Assembly: GCF_002836255.1 (NCBI RefSeq)
Contig: NZ_PJAU01000054.1
Location: 124,001 to 188,000, forward strand
Source: Colwellia sp. 75C3
GTDB taxonomy: Bacteria > Pseudomonadota > Gammaproteobacteria > Enterobacterales > Alteromonadaceae
Length of the DNA stretch: 64,000 nucleotides
Direction: 5' to 3'
Shown here one piece after another: positions 9,662 to 18,880 of the stretch. How positions within the stretch are numbered: position 1 is the stretch's first letter; each line of letters opens with the position of its first letter. The position numbers were made by a program, and so were the translations under genes. The notes beneath the pieces are model-generated. The model was not told where the DNA came from, did no database searches, and worked only from the letters and a program-made list of their open reading frames with translations.

Positions 9662-9980
9662 ATTATCTTTCCTTAATAAAGCGTTGAACAGTTAGTCTGA
9701 GCATTTACAAATTTATTACAGAAAAATTAAAATAAAATTAAAAATAATCATAAACGACTAAATCGCTCAATATATAACTGCTGATTTCCTTAAAATTTTT
9801 AATGAGAAGGAGAAGCCTAGCTTTGTTTAAATCTAGGCACTTCCCCGTAAAAGCAACCAATTAACACGCAAATAGCTACTTTATCCATCACAAGACTAAA
9901 AAAGTTGAAATAGCCATTCCCAAACGCCTGAATAAGCGATATGGTTTAGTTATAGTTTTTTAATTTTTGTGAGGATTACA
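9662..9980. other. 319-bp divergent intergenic region
   Basis: Holds the promoters of the minus-strand hydrolase and the plus-strand EF-hand gene. A short imperfect hairpin GCCTAG...CTAGGC occurs at 9815-9838. No ORF with a ribosome site and no recognisable operator were seen. Confidence 0.4.
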
Positions 9981-10199
9981 ATGGATTTAAATCAGTGGGT
10001 AGATGAGTTATTTGAAGTATTTGATGAAGACAAAGACGGTGTAATTAGTCGCACTGAGTTTGTTGAACTGATTGACGTTTTATTGCAAGACAAAGGTATT
10101 CGCATGTGCGAAACCATATTTAACCGTTTTGATAAAAATCACAGCAACTCTATTTCCAAAGATGAGTTGAAAGATATGGTTATTGAGTTAGCACTTTAA
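9981..10199 (+). CDS. Small two-EF-hand calcium-binding protein
   Basis: 72 residues. Two EF-hand loops are visible: DEDKDGVISRTE at about 19-30, with acidic or hydroxyl ligands at loop positions 1, 3, 5, 9 and 12, and DKNHSNSISKDE at about 54-65, which fits the consensus less well. No signal peptide, so it is probably cytosolic. ATG at 9981 is chosen because GAGG at 9971-9974 gives a good ribosome site; the GTG twelve bases earlier would put that site inside the gene. A perfect 9-bp hairpin follows. Bacterial mini-EF-hand proteins are usually of unknown role; calcium buffering or sensing is inference. Confidence 0.85.
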   Translation: MDLNQWVDELFEVFDEDKDGVISRTEFVELIDVLLQDKGIRMCETIFNRFDKNHSNSISKDELKDMVIELAL

Positions 10200-10224
10200 C
10201 TAAAGTCAGCTCAATCCCGTCTCC

Positions 10225-10246
10225 AAGGCTAAAACGCTTTAGCCTT
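10225..10246 (+). terminator. Hairpin after EF-hand gene
   Basis: AAGGCTAAA / TTTAGCCTT, a perfect 9-bp stem with a 4-base loop, 25 bp after the stop codon. The following T-run is interrupted, so termination may be weak. Confidence 0.5.
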
Positions 10247-10330
10247 AGATAGACTCTATTTTTGTTTTGCTTTGAATTATATTGGTACTCAGCGTAGACT
10301 CGCACTCTGAACCAATTAAAGCAGCACATT

Positions 10331-10990
10331 ATGACTGATCAGAAAGATCTTTCTTCAGCCAATTCTCAATCAAACACCTATAGTCAAAGTGAAGAAACGC
10401 TCAATGCTATCAGCCATGCTTTTGGTCTGATATTAAGTTGTTTCGCATTTTTTTTATTATTAGAAAATAGCCATGGCGATATTAGCCGGATAGTTAGTTT
10501 TAGTATTTTCGCAACCAGCGGGATTCTGCTATTTCTCGCATCAACAATTTACCATAGCTTAACTAATAAACGGGCTAAGCAGCTATTCAAACTGCTTGAT
10601 CATTGCGCCATATACTTACTTATTGCAGGTACTTACACTCCCCTATTTGCTATCACATTAGCCGGTTCGCTTGGATATACTCTACTGGCTTTTATTTGGT
10701 TATTTGCTATTGCAGGTGTTCTTTTCAAAATAAAATTTGGTAACAAATACAAAAAGATATCTTTAGCCACTTATTTAGGCATGGGCTTTATTTCGTTGGG
10801 TATTTTGGGTGAATTATATGAAAACCTACCTGAACAGGCCATTGGTTTGTTGGCATTAGGTGGGCTAATTTATTCTCTTGGAGTGTTTTTCTACGTTAAA
10901 AAAACGGTGCCCTACACTCACGCTATTTGGCACCTTTTTGTATTAGGTGGCGCGACTTGTCACTTTTTAATGATTTATTGGTACGTTTAA
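10331..10990 (+). CDS. trhA: Hemolysin III / TrhA family membrane protein
   Basis: 219 residues, seven predicted membrane helices. PAQR/hemolysin III signatures: SEETLNAISHAFG at about 20-32 just before helix 1, STIYHSL, LDHCAIYLLIAGTYTP and the final HAIWHLFVLGGATCHF, which supply the conserved His/Asp metal-site residues. E. coli TrhA (YqfA) is linked to membrane energetics; the name hemolysin is historical and does not predict toxicity. A leading segment of about 20 polar residues is longer than usual. Confidence 0.88.
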   Translation: MTDQKDLSSANSQSNTYSQSEETLNAISHAFGLILSCFAFFLLLENSHGDISRIVSFSIFATSGILLFLASTIYHSLTNKRAKQLFKLLDHCAIYLLIAGTYTPLFAITLAGSLGYTLLAFIWLFAIAGVLFKIKFGNKYKKISLATYLGMGFISLGILGELYENLPEQAIGLLALGGLIYSLGVFFYVKKTVPYTHAIWHLFVLGGATCHFLMIYWYV

Positions 10991-11019
10991 TTAAGAAGTT
11001 AATCAAGATTTCAGATAAG

Positions 11020-11046
11020 AAAAAGCCGCAATAAATGCGGCTTTTT
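11020..11046. terminator. Bidirectional terminator between trhA-like gene and fabV
   Basis: AAAAAGCCGCA / TGCGGCTTTTT with a 5-base loop. A T-run is present at the end of the stem on both strands, so it can serve the two convergent genes. Confidence 0.85.
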
Positions 11047-11120
11047 AGTAAAGATCAAATTAGCTATCAATGTTAATTTTGACACCTTTAAGGCAAAAAA
11101 CCTTACTGATAGTAGCTAAC

Positions 11121-12311
11121 TTAAATTAAGTTATTAATCGCAACTTCTGGACTAACATCAGCATCGTAATCAACACCAGCAATATCAAAACCAAACAGTT
11201 TTAAGAACTCTTGATGATATGCAACATAATCTGTTAATTCATCAATCGTATCAGTATCAACAATGTTCCAAATATCAGTAACACGTTTTTGAACGCTATC
11301 CTCAAGTTCTTTATAGTTTTGACGGAAGCGACCTTGTTCATCTAAACGAGGAGAATCACTATAAATATTCTCTTTGAATAAGTTAGAAATTTGCTCAATA
11401 CAACCTTCATAAGTACCGTCAGCTTTCATTACTTTGAACATAGCTGAGATGTATAAAGGCATAATAGGAATAGCTGAACTTGCTTGTGTTACTACAGCAT
11501 TTAATGACGTAACGCGTGCTTGACCATTTAAGTCAGCTGTCGCTGCGTTAATCGCACTAGCGGCTCTGTCTAAATCTTCTTTAGCTTTACCAATAGTCGC
11601 TTTACCGTAAATTGGCCACGTTAACTCTTTACCAATGTAGGTGTAAGCTACGGTTTTAACACCTTCAGCCAATACACCGGCTTCGCTAAGTTGGTTCATC
11701 CATAATTCCCAATCAGCTCCACCCATAACGTCGATAGTACCTTGAATTTCAGCATCATTAGCTGCTTCAACCGATATTTCATCGATAGTACGTTTTGAAG
11801 TATTAAGGTTCTTAGTAGTAACGCTTTGACCAATAGGCTTTAACGTAGAAGAATATACTTCACCCGTATCTGGATCAGTTCTACGTGGTGATGCCAATGA
11901 GTAAACAACTAAATCAACTTTACCCATGTCTGCTTTAATTGCTTCAATCGCTTTTGCTTTGATTTCATGAGAAAAAGCATCACCATTAATGTTCTTAGCG
12001 TAAATGCCCGCTTCATCAGCAGCTTTTACAAACGCCGCTGTATTATACCAGCCAGCAGATCCTGTTTTTCTATCTGTTGGTGGTTTTTCAAAGAAAATAC
12101 CTAACGTTTTTGCGTCATGACCAAAGGTAGAAGTAATACGTGAAGCTAAACCGTAACCAGTAGAAGCACCAATAACTAAAACATTTTTAGGACCCGAGGT
12201 CGCTGATGTTTGTGCTTTTACATAAGCAATTTGCTCATTCACATGCGCTTCACAACCAACTGGGTGAGCATTAGTACAGATAAAACCACGAATTTTTGGT
12301 TTGATAACCAT
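11121..12311 (-). CDS. fabV: trans-2-enoyl-ACP/CoA reductase FabV (NADH)
   Basis: 396 residues, the family length. Catalyses the last reduction of each fatty acid elongation cycle and is the enoyl reductase type that is little affected by triclosan. The Rossmann motif [11 protein letters not shown] is at about 48-58 and the catalytic Tyr-(X)8-Lys pair is Tyr235/Lys244 in [13 protein letters not shown]. The N-terminal [20 protein letters not shown] is characteristic. Single gene, preceded by bolA on the same strand after 157 bp. Confidence 0.97.
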   Translation of the reverse strand: MVIKPKIRGFICTNAHPVGCEAHVNEQIAYVKAQTSATSGPKNVLVIGASTGYGLASRITSTFGHDAKTLGIFFEKPPTDRKTGSAGWYNTAAFVKAADEAGIYAKNINGDAFSHEIKAKAIEAIKADMGKVDLVVYSLASPRRTDPDTGEVYSSTLKPIGQSVTTKNLNTSKRTIDEISVEAANDAEIQGTIDVMGGADWELWMNQLSEAGVLAEGVKTVAYTYIGKELTWPIYGKATIGKAKEDLDRAASAINAATADLNGQARVTSLNAVVTQASSAIPIMPLYISAMFKVMKADGTYEGCIEQISNLFKENIYSDSPRLDEQGRFRQNYKELEDSVQKRVTDIWNIVDTDTIDELTDYVAYHQEFLKLFGFDIAGVDYDADVSPEVAINNLI

Positions 12312-12468
12312 AAGTAAAACCTTTTTATTTATATTAGTGACTCAGCTACCGTCTTGCATATTTGTATAAATCATAGCTAAGGTTTGAAAGAGTTTTTCAA
12401 ATTTTGACGACATTGTACCCTGCCTCAAGCATAAAGAGGTATGACCAGAAGGCAATGTAATTGTTTTT

Positions 12469-12783
12469 CTATTTTCCGCCACCTAAACAGTTTGGAGAGC
12501 TTGGCGTATTCTCAGCATACTGCTCTTGCCATTGTGATTCTGTATAGGTGTGTAATGCCAACGCATGAATTTTATCAGAAAGTTCTTCTGCAAGTACTGC
12601 GTTTACTAGGCGGTGACGTTTAATTAAGCGTTCATTTTCAAACGCTTTAGCAACAATAATCACTTTGAAGTGTGACTCACTGCCCGGTGGTACATTATGG
12701 TTATTACTTTCATTAATCACCTCTAAATGTGATGGCTGAAAAGCAGCAAGCAATTTTTGTTCGATAACAGAGGCAACAGTCAT
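12469..12783 (-). CDS. bolA: BolA family protein
   Basis: 104 residues from ATG 12783 (MTVASVIEQKLL); a longer reading frame upstream is hydrophobic and lacks a ribosome site, whereas GAGAG precedes this ATG. The BolA fold is seen with HFKVIIVAKAFENERLIKRHRLVNAVLAEEL, including the conserved FxGxxxVxRHRxV region and the His used to bind [2Fe-2S] with a monothiol glutaredoxin. Divergent from the rlmG-yajG side, which keeps the bolA/yajG/ampG neighbourhood known from E. coli. Confidence 0.92.
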   Translation of the reverse strand: MTVASVIEQKLLAAFQPSHLEVINESNNHNVPPGSESHFKVIIVAKAFENERLIKRHRLVNAVLAEELSDKIHALALHTYTESQWQEQYAENTPSSPNCLGGGK

Positions 12784-12933
12784 TATTCTCTCGATAAGTA
12801 TAAAAATAAGTACCGAAGTCATAGGTACTAAAAGTGACAAATATTTTAGCTGATTTAAGTGGATAGACCAACAATATGTTGTGAATTATGACACAATAGC
12901 GGGCAATTTTTCACTGACCTTTAGCCAATTTTT

Positions 12934-14112
12934 ATGATCAGTCCATTTATTGTTAATGATAAGAACTTATTCTTAAGCCGTTTTCCTGTTTCACAAGTAA
13001 ACCGTAGTTTACAAGCATGGGACTCAGCCGATGAGTACCTAATAAACCATGTTAATGAACAAGGTTTAATTAACGCACAAACAAAGGTGGCTCTTTTTAA
13101 TGATGCTTTTGGTACCTTGGCTACAAACTTTTGCCATTCAGGTAGTGAAAATCCAAGTGTTATTTCTATCAATGATTCCTATATCAGTAACCAAGGAACC
13201 AGCTATAACATCGAGCAAAATAACTTAGATGATAGTAAAATTGAGCAGTTAAATTCTCTTGATAGCTTACCTAATGATATTGATGTTATTTTATATAAGA
13301 TCCCTAAAAGTAAATCACTACTGATAGAACAACTTATTCAAATAAAAAAATCAGTGAGTGAACAATGTATTTTTATCGCCGCAGATCGCGCTAAAGAAAT
13401 ACACAGCTCTACCTTAAAAGTGTTTGAAAAACATTTAGGCACCACTAAAACATCCTTGGCAGTTAAAAAAGCACGTTTAGTTTTTTGTCAGTTTGATAAC
13501 AAACAAGTACATCAGTCCCCTTTCCCAACGGTATGGCCTTTAGCACATATATCTACCAATGACTCACCGTCTCGCGATTTGACCATAAGTAATCATGCAA
13601 ATGTTTATGCGCGAGAAAAGTTAGATATTGGCGCTCGATACTTTATTGAGAATTTACCTAAAGTTGCCGCACACACCAAAGTAATAGATTTAGGTTGCGG
13701 TAATGGTGTTATCGGACTTACTGTTTTAGCAAATCAGCCAGAAGCACAGGTTCAGTTTATTGATGAATCTAGCATGGCAATGGCCTCAGCTAAGCATAAT
13801 ATAATGACAAACATGCCTGAAGTGATTGACCAATGTGAGTTTACTCTTAACGATTCTTTGACTGATATAGAAGGCGGAAGTGTCGATTTAATTTTATGTA
13901 ACCCACCTTTTCACCAAAATACCGCGACAACCGATCACATCGCTTGGCAGATGTTTAAAGACAGTCATCGCGTATTAAAGAAAGGCGGCGAGTTACGTAT
14001 TATTGGTAACCAAAAGTTAGCTTATCATATTAAGTTACAACGCCTATTTGGTAATGAAACCTTAATCGCTAGTAATGATAAATTTGTTACCCAATCAGCA
14101 ATTAAACGATAA
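12934..14112 (+). CDS. rlmG: 23S rRNA (guanine-1835-N2) methyltransferase RlmG
   Basis: 392 residues. Two-domain RsmC/RlmG enzyme: a degenerate N-terminal half (about 1-200) with LQAWDSADEYL, LFNDAFGTLA and INDSYIS, and a catalytic C-terminal half with the SAM site VIDLGCGNGVIGL and the target-base motif NPPFHQ. The phrases NHANVYAREKLDIGARYF and KKARLVFC match RlmG rather than RsmC. It methylates the exocyclic amine of G1835 in 23S rRNA. The yajG start lies 16 bases after its stop. Confidence 0.92.
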   Translation: MISPFIVNDKNLFLSRFPVSQVNRSLQAWDSADEYLINHVNEQGLINAQTKVALFNDAFGTLATNFCHSGSENPSVISINDSYISNQGTSYNIEQNNLDDSKIEQLNSLDSLPNDIDVILYKIPKSKSLLIEQLIQIKKSVSEQCIFIAADRAKEIHSSTLKVFEKHLGTTKTSLAVKKARLVFCQFDNKQVHQSPFPTVWPLAHISTNDSPSRDLTISNHANVYAREKLDIGARYFIENLPKVAAHTKVIDLGCGNGVIGLTVLANQPEAQVQFIDESSMAMASAKHNIMTNMPEVIDQCEFTLNDSLTDIEGGSVDLILCNPPFHQNTATTDHIAWQMFKDSHRVLKKGGELRIIGNQKLAYHIKLQRLFGNETLIASNDKFVTQSAIKR

Positions 14113-14128
14113 GGAAATAGAGAAAGCC

Positions 14129-14698
14129 ATGAACTTAAAGACCTTTAAGTCGATAGCCCTAACTTTATTGCTGGCAAGTATTGTCGGCTGTAGCGCAGCC
14201 CCTACACATTTAATTGTTTCACCACAAGTTAGCCTATCACCATCGAATCAGTTATCGGGCAAAGAAGCACAACTGAATGTTGTTGATATGCGTACCAGTA
14301 CGCATATCATCCAAATACTTGAAGAAGATGAAGCGGCGATTATTCTTTCATCTGAGCAACGCCTTGAAAATATTATTCAAGGCATATTAGCGAAACAGTG
14401 GCAACAGCAAGGTTTAGCTTTAGATAACTCAGCAAATAATAAAATAACCGTTACCATAGAAAAAGCAATTATCAGTGTTACTCAAGAAAGTGTCAGTTAC
14501 AGCACTCAAAGTGAAATTATTATCAAAGTGTCAATTGATAATACCAAACAAACACTGACTAGCCGCTTTAAAAATAGAGCGCATAGTGAAGGTGCCCTTA
14601 ATGCTGATATCGCGGTGTTAGAACGCGAATTCAACCAACATTTAAGTACCTTGATAAAGCAAATATTAACCAGTAAAGATATTAAAACCTTTTTATAA
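14129..14698 (+). CDS. yajG: YajG-family lipoprotein
   Basis: 189 residues from ATG 14129. Lipoprotein signal with lipobox ASIVGC (Cys about residue 22). The body contains the YajG features SPQVSLSP, VVDMRT and a C-terminal helix ending near DIKTF. Function in E. coli is unknown; it is an envelope lipoprotein encoded with ampG. An in-frame ATG 54 bases upstream overlaps rlmG and has no signal peptide in the right place, so the later start is preferred. Confidence 0.85.
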   Translation: MNLKTFKSIALTLLLASIVGCSAAPTHLIVSPQVSLSPSNQLSGKEAQLNVVDMRTSTHIIQILEEDEAAIILSSEQRLENIIQGILAKQWQQQGLALDNSANNKITVTIEKAIISVTQESVSYSTQSEIIIKVSIDNTKQTLTSRFKNRAHSEGALNADIAVLEREFNQHLSTLIKQILTSKDIKTFL

Positions 14699-14708
14699 AG
14701 TCAGCCAT

Positions 14709-14750
14709 GTAATACCACTGGGACGAGTTAATTAATCCGTTTGGTATTAC
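14709..14750. repeat. Hairpin-forming palindrome between yajG and the cyclophilin gene
   Basis: GTAATACCA (14709-14717) pairs with TGGTATTAC (14742-14750); the interior contains TTAATTAA and GGA/TCC. It could act as an attenuator or be a copy of a short dispersed repeat; there is no U-run. Confidence 0.45.
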
Positions 14751-14780
14751 TCATTCTATTTCATTAAACCGTAGGTAATT

Positions 14781-15368
14781 ATGAACCGTATTTTCCAATT
14801 TATTATTGCAAGCGCTTTACTAATCATTAGCTGTTTTAGCTATGCCGTTGATCCAACGAATATATACCCTAAAGTAAAGTTGATCACCTCCATGGGCGTA
14901 ATTGTCGTTGAACTTGATAGAGTTAAAGCCCCTGTTACTGTGGATAATTTCTTAGAATACGTGGTCAAAGGTGAATATAACAACACCATATTCCATCGTA
15001 TTATTGATGATTTTATTGTACAAGGTGGTGCTTACGACGCTAAATTTATCGCTAAGGATTTAGGTAAAAACATTATTAATGAGTCAGGTAATGGTCTTAA
15101 GAATGAAGCAGGGACTATTGCTATGGCGAAAGAAAACAGACCACATACCGCCAACCGTCAATTCTTTTTTAACCTCGCGGATAATAAGACTTTAGATCCA
15201 GGAAGAAAATGGGGTTATGCTGTTTTTGGCGCTATCGTTGAAGGTGAAGAAGTACTAGAAGCAATAGCTAAAGTACCAACCGATTACAATGAAACGATGG
15301 CTTGGAATGATGTTCCGTTAAAACCTGTCACCTTAATTAAAGCGATATTATTGCCCGCTGAAGATTAG
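14781..15368 (+). CDS. ppiA: Periplasmic peptidyl-prolyl cis-trans isomerase, cyclophilin type
   Basis: 195 residues. Signal peptide about 1-22 (ends FSYA). Cyclophilin domain from about 33: FHRIIDDFIVQGG carries the catalytic Arg, followed by GTIAMAKENRPHTANRQFFFNL and YAVFGAIVEGEEVLEAIAKVPT. It catalyses proline isomerisation in the periplasm. AGGTAA precedes the ATG. Its position between yajG and ampG differs from the E. coli order. Confidence 0.9.
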   Translation: MNRIFQFIIASALLIISCFSYAVDPTNIYPKVKLITSMGVIVVELDRVKAPVTVDNFLEYVVKGEYNNTIFHRIIDDFIVQGGAYDAKFIAKDLGKNIINESGNGLKNEAGTIAMAKENRPHTANRQFFFNLADNKTLDPGRKWGYAVFGAIVEGEEVLEAIAKVPTDYNETMAWNDVPLKPVTLIKAILLPAED

Positions 15369-15607
15369 TATTATCAAGAGTCCCACCAATACTGCTTTAC
15401 AATAAAGTAACAAATAAAAAGGGACTTTTCTTTGACAAAAAGCCAATTATCACCGATAAATAAGTGGGCTAATAAGAATTATAATAAAGAATAATCAAAC
15501 GATAAATCAATAATAAAGAAACTAATACTTTTCGGTGATAATTATAACGTTGTGCTAAACCGCGTCATCTTCTGTGCCAAACGGTACGTGTATTATAAGG
15601 GGACTCC

Positions 15608-15937
15608 ATGATAATTGAGCAATTTATCGATGATAAAATACTACAAATGAATGCCTATGTTAGTGCTGTTATCGAAGAAAAACTTCACTACACAGAACTG
15701 GACAGTTTTATTTTAGATACCATGTCTGAGTGGACATTATTAAAAGTTCTTGATGAAACGCCACATAGCGCTAAAGAACGTGTGTTTTGGCATTTAATGC
15801 ATGAAGTTAGCTTGCATGGAGCCTTAGCACTTAGCCAAGATCTGTTCTTTAAAAGTGAAATGAATACCTGCCTCGACTTTTTTAACGGTACCGGTAGTTA
15901 TCCTATTGATTGTATTGGCTGGCGTCCAATCCCTTAA
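15608..15937 (+). CDS. Conserved hypothetical protein, 109 residues
   Basis: Not recognised. A soluble, acidic, mainly helical protein starting MIIEQFIDDKILQ, with no signal peptide or membrane segment; Trp residues occur at SEWTLLK, VFWHLMHE and IGWRPIP. A strong AAGGGG ribosome site eight bases before ATG supports expression. 239 bp separate it from ppiA and about 120 bp from the small ORF before ampG, so it may be transcribed alone. Confidence 0.65.
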   Translation: MIIEQFIDDKILQMNAYVSAVIEEKLHYTELDSFILDTMSEWTLLKVLDETPHSAKERVFWHLMHEVSLHGALALSQDLFFKSEMNTCLDFFNGTGSYPIDCIGWRPIP

Positions 15938-16055
15938 GTAGTCGTTTTAATAAAAAACATCTTACTTTTCATTACCCTTCCTCTTTATCCGCTTGCTATA
16001 TCAATAAATCAGCTTATTATCACTGTCATTCTCAATAAGATCTAAGACCTAAAGT

Positions 16056-16199
16056 ATGTACACCCTATCTGTAAAAGGTGTTATTTTCAGTCCCCGAAAG
16101 ATTCTCTGTCTTTTTATTTGCTTTAGTTCTATTTTTAGCGCTTGTTTGCCTTTTAATAGTCAACGCTTGTTCCCCGTTTTTTTTAAAGGTAATTTATAA
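16056..16199 (+). CDS. Possible 47-residue lipoprotein ORF directly before ampG
   Basis: Reading ATG TAC ACC..., the ORF ends TAA exactly at the base before the ampG ATG. It encodes a basic start, a hydrophobic run LCLFICFSSIFSAC resembling a lipoprotein signal with Cys as possible lipidation site, then a short tail. The ribosome site is poor, and the ampG ribosome site AAGGT lies inside its end. It may be a real leader or small lipoprotein, or chance; no family recognised. Confidence 0.3.
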   Translation: MYTLSVKGVIFSPRKILCLFICFSSIFSACLPFNSQRLFPVFFKGNL

Positions 16200-17603
16200 A
16201 TGCAAGAAAATAAAACATGGTTGCAGAGCGCCAAAATTTATTTAGAAAGACGTGTTGCCACGCTATTTTTCTTAGGATTTTCTGCTGGATTACCCATCCT
16301 TTTAGTTTTTTCTACACTTTCATTCTGGTTGCGTGAGGCTGGTGTTAGTCGTGCAAATATCGGCTATTTTAGTTGGATAGCACTCGCTTATGCATTCAAA
16401 TGGATTTGGGCGCCTTTTGTTGACCGGTTATCGATCCCTATTTTAACTAACTATTTGGGTCGTCGTCGCAGTTGGATGCTATTATCTCAAATTTCAATTG
16501 TACTTGCCCTCGTTGGCATGGCGATGAGTGATCCACAGGTAAACCTTACTCTTTTCGTTATTTTTGCAATGATCGTGGCATATAGCTCAGCAACACAAGA
16601 TATTGTTATTGACGCATACCGCATTGAATCAGCTCCTGAGAAGTTTCAAGCCGCAATGGCTGCCGCTTATATGACAGGCTATCGACTTGCTATGATTATG
16701 GCTGGCGCTGGATCTCTTGCTATCGCTGCTTGGGCAAGTCCTAGTGACGCATATCAACTAAGCGCATGGTCAGTTTCGTACCTTGTTATGGCTGGCTGCA
16801 TGTTTGTGGGCATAATAACTACCTTTACTTGTCATGAGCCGGAATATCACGACAAACAAACCATTAAGCTTAAACAAATAGAAACTAAACTTGAACATCA
16901 GCATATCCCACGAATTTTCTCACGCTTTATCGCATGGCTTGATATCGCTATTGTTGCTCCTTTTTCTGACTTCTTTAAACGGTATGGCAAACAATCTCTA
17001 CTGATATTACTATTAATTGCTACATACCGGATATCAGATATTGTGATGGGTATCATGGCCAATCCTTTTTATGTAGATATGGGATATACCAAGGGAGAGG
17101 TTGCGGCTATAAGTAAAGTTTTTGGTGTCATTATGACGCTAATCGGTGCAGGCCTTGGAGGGATACTATTAACAAGATATAGTACTTATTCCATTCTTTT
17201 TTTAGGTGCTGTTTTAGTTGTTATTACCAATCTTATTTTTGCTGTCCTTGCTTTTTCCGGAAAAGATCTCATCCTTTTAACAGTGATTATCTCTATGGAT
17301 AATATTAGTGCAGGTATTGCTACTACAGCCTTTATTACTTATATATCCAAACTCACTAATATAGAGTTTTCGGCAACACAATATGCGTTATTAAGCTCGA
17401 TGATGCTGTTATTCCCTAAGTTTATTGCTGGTTTTTCTGGGGTATATGTAGATGGTTTTGGTTACGTAAACTTCTTTATTAGTTCGGCATTAATTGGCAT
17501 ACCCGTTTTAGGCTTAATTGTACTATTGAAACGGGTCATTGAAGAAGATAGCAGCGGTGATATGAATGAGAATTCAAAACAAATTAACAAGGTAACAATA
17601 TGA
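16200..17603 (+). CDS. ampG: AmpG-type muropeptide permease
   Basis: 467 residues, 12 or more predicted helices of the major facilitator superfamily. AmpG signatures are GFSAGLPILLVFSTLSFWLREAG at the first helix, KWIWAPFVDR and LGRRRSWM at the loop after helix 2. It imports GlcNAc-anhydroMurNAc peptides from the periplasm for cell-wall recycling. AAGGTAA precedes the ATG. The stop codon overlaps the start of a 56-residue membrane ORF by four bases. Confidence 0.92.
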   Translation: MQENKTWLQSAKIYLERRVATLFFLGFSAGLPILLVFSTLSFWLREAGVSRANIGYFSWIALAYAFKWIWAPFVDRLSIPILTNYLGRRRSWMLLSQISIVLALVGMAMSDPQVNLTLFVIFAMIVAYSSATQDIVIDAYRIESAPEKFQAAMAAAYMTGYRLAMIMAGAGSLAIAAWASPSDAYQLSAWSVSYLVMAGCMFVGIITTFTCHEPEYHDKQTIKLKQIETKLEHQHIPRIFSRFIAWLDIAIVAPFSDFFKRYGKQSLLILLLIATYRISDIVMGIMANPFYVDMGYTKGEVAAISKVFGVIMTLIGAGLGGILLTRYSTYSILFLGAVLVVITNLIFAVLAFSGKDLILLTVIISMDNISAGIATTAFITYISKLTNIEFSATQYALLSSMMLLFPKFIAGFSGVYVDGFGYVNFFISSALIGIPVLGLIVLLKRVIEEDSSGDMNENSKQINKVTI

Positions 17604-17770
17604 TAAAATTTTTCTTTTTAATACCCATTATTATGTGTGCAATTTGGACTTGGTACCTTACTGCACATAATTACAGCCTTAAGCAAGGTATCAAGGGATT
17701 CACTTACATCCTTGCCTTTAACACTATTATCATTGGTTTCTTTGTTATGATGATTTACATAACCCACTGA
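17600..17770 (+). CDS. 56-residue membrane protein overlapping the ampG stop
   Basis: ATG 17600 overlaps the ampG TGA (ATGA), with AAGGT placed seven bases upstream, the classic arrangement for translational coupling. The product has two hydrophobic helices (about 3-21 and 35-54) joined by the polar stretch TAHNYSLKQGIKG. No family recognised. Coupling suggests a partner or accessory of AmpG, which is inference. It is under 60 codons, so automated callers may omit it. Confidence 0.6.
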   Translation: MIKFFFLIPIIMCAIWTWYLTAHNYSLKQGIKGFTYILAFNTIIIGFFVMMIYITH

Positions 17771-17936
17771 TTTATTAAAATTTAGCCATATCAGATATAA
17801 AAAATGCAAATACGGCAAAGATAAGAGGACAGTAGTCCTCACAGAAAAACAACCGCTAATCTAAACAAGAAATAGAGCATGAACGGCTTTTATGACATAC
17901 AATTAAGCTATGTTTTTATAGCGTTTTATATGCATT

Positions 17937-18776
17937 ATGTTAATTATTGATCAAAGTGTTTTAGATGATATTAGCCGTGGTTTTTCAGTGCCCGCCCAGC
18001 CTAAACTGTTGCTCGAGTTACTCAAACTCATGGCTGATACTGACCCCGACATTAATGCTATTAGCAATGCTATAAGCAAAGATCTAGCTGTTAGTGCTGC
18101 TATTTTAAAAACTATTAATTCACCTTTGTACGGCTTAGGTAGAACAGTCACCGATATCAAAATGTCAGTCAATTATATTGGAATATTCGGTGTAGTGATG
18201 CTGGTTACCGGCAGCTTGCTTAAAAAGAGTTTTGATCCTAAAAATTGCAGTATCGATTTAGAAGATTTTTGGCAGTTTACTTCTGATATTGCTAGTGCGG
18301 CTATGTTAATTGGTCAAAGATATAGACCTCAAATAGCAAATGATAAGTTTTTTAGTTTAGGGTTATTTCATGCTTGCGGCGTACCAGTAATGGCAATGAA
18401 ATATAATGATTATCAACAGTTGTTAGATGAAGCATTAACCACCCCTGAGCTGGCACTTACTGAAGTAGAAGAACAGCATTACGGCGTAAACCATGCGACT
18501 CTTGGTTATTATGTTGCCAGCTCATGGCGTTTACCCAAAGACGTTTGCCAAATTATTTTACAGCATCATGACAGGAATTTTATTAGCGAATTTAATAGCC
18601 CACATGAACAAGATTTATTTGCCGTACTTAAATTGAGTGAACAGCTAGTATCTATAAAACATTCTGATTGCGACACTGCAGACTGGCCATACGTACAAGA
18701 AAAGGTGTGTGAGGTGCTAGCAATTGATGAAGAAACATTACAAGCGCTAGTTTCAGAGTTTACTGAGAGTAAATAA
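17937..18776 (+). CDS. HDOD domain protein
   Basis: 279 residues. An HDOD domain spans about 10-215: PAQPKLLLELLKLMADTDPDINAISNAISKDLAVSAAILKTINSPLYG at the start and SWRLPKDVCQIILQHHD near the end. HDOD proteins are related to HD phosphohydrolases but usually lack the metal-binding residues and act in signal transduction, often near cyclic-di-GMP or stress genes. No additional domain, so it is a stand-alone HDOD protein. Confidence 0.88.
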   Translation: MLIIDQSVLDDISRGFSVPAQPKLLLELLKLMADTDPDINAISNAISKDLAVSAAILKTINSPLYGLGRTVTDIKMSVNYIGIFGVVMLVTGSLLKKSFDPKNCSIDLEDFWQFTSDIASAAMLIGQRYRPQIANDKFFSLGLFHACGVPVMAMKYNDYQQLLDEALTTPELALTEVEEQHYGVNHATLGYYVASSWRLPKDVCQIILQHHDRNFISEFNSPHEQDLFAVLKLSEQLVSIKHSDCDTADWPYVQEKVCEVLAIDEETLQALVSEFTESK

Positions 18777-18835
18777 CCTTAGCTACCTGTTAAACAGTAC
18801 ACAAATAAGTAACTAATATTGTAAAATAATTAAGA

Positions 18836-18864
18836 ATTAAAGGTGCGACCAGAGCACCTTTAAT
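18836..18864. terminator. Convergent hairpin between HDOD gene and yacL
   Basis: ATTAAAGGTGC / GCACCTTTAAT, an 11-bp stem with a 7-base loop, between two convergent genes. T-runs on both sides are short. Confidence 0.6.
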
Positions 18865-18880
18865 CAAGCTTACCGGAGCG

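Noticed and set aside
12784..12840. N-terminal extension of BolA
   Set aside because: The extension is hydrophobic and unlike the family; the ATG at 12783 has GAGAG upstream and gives the normal length.
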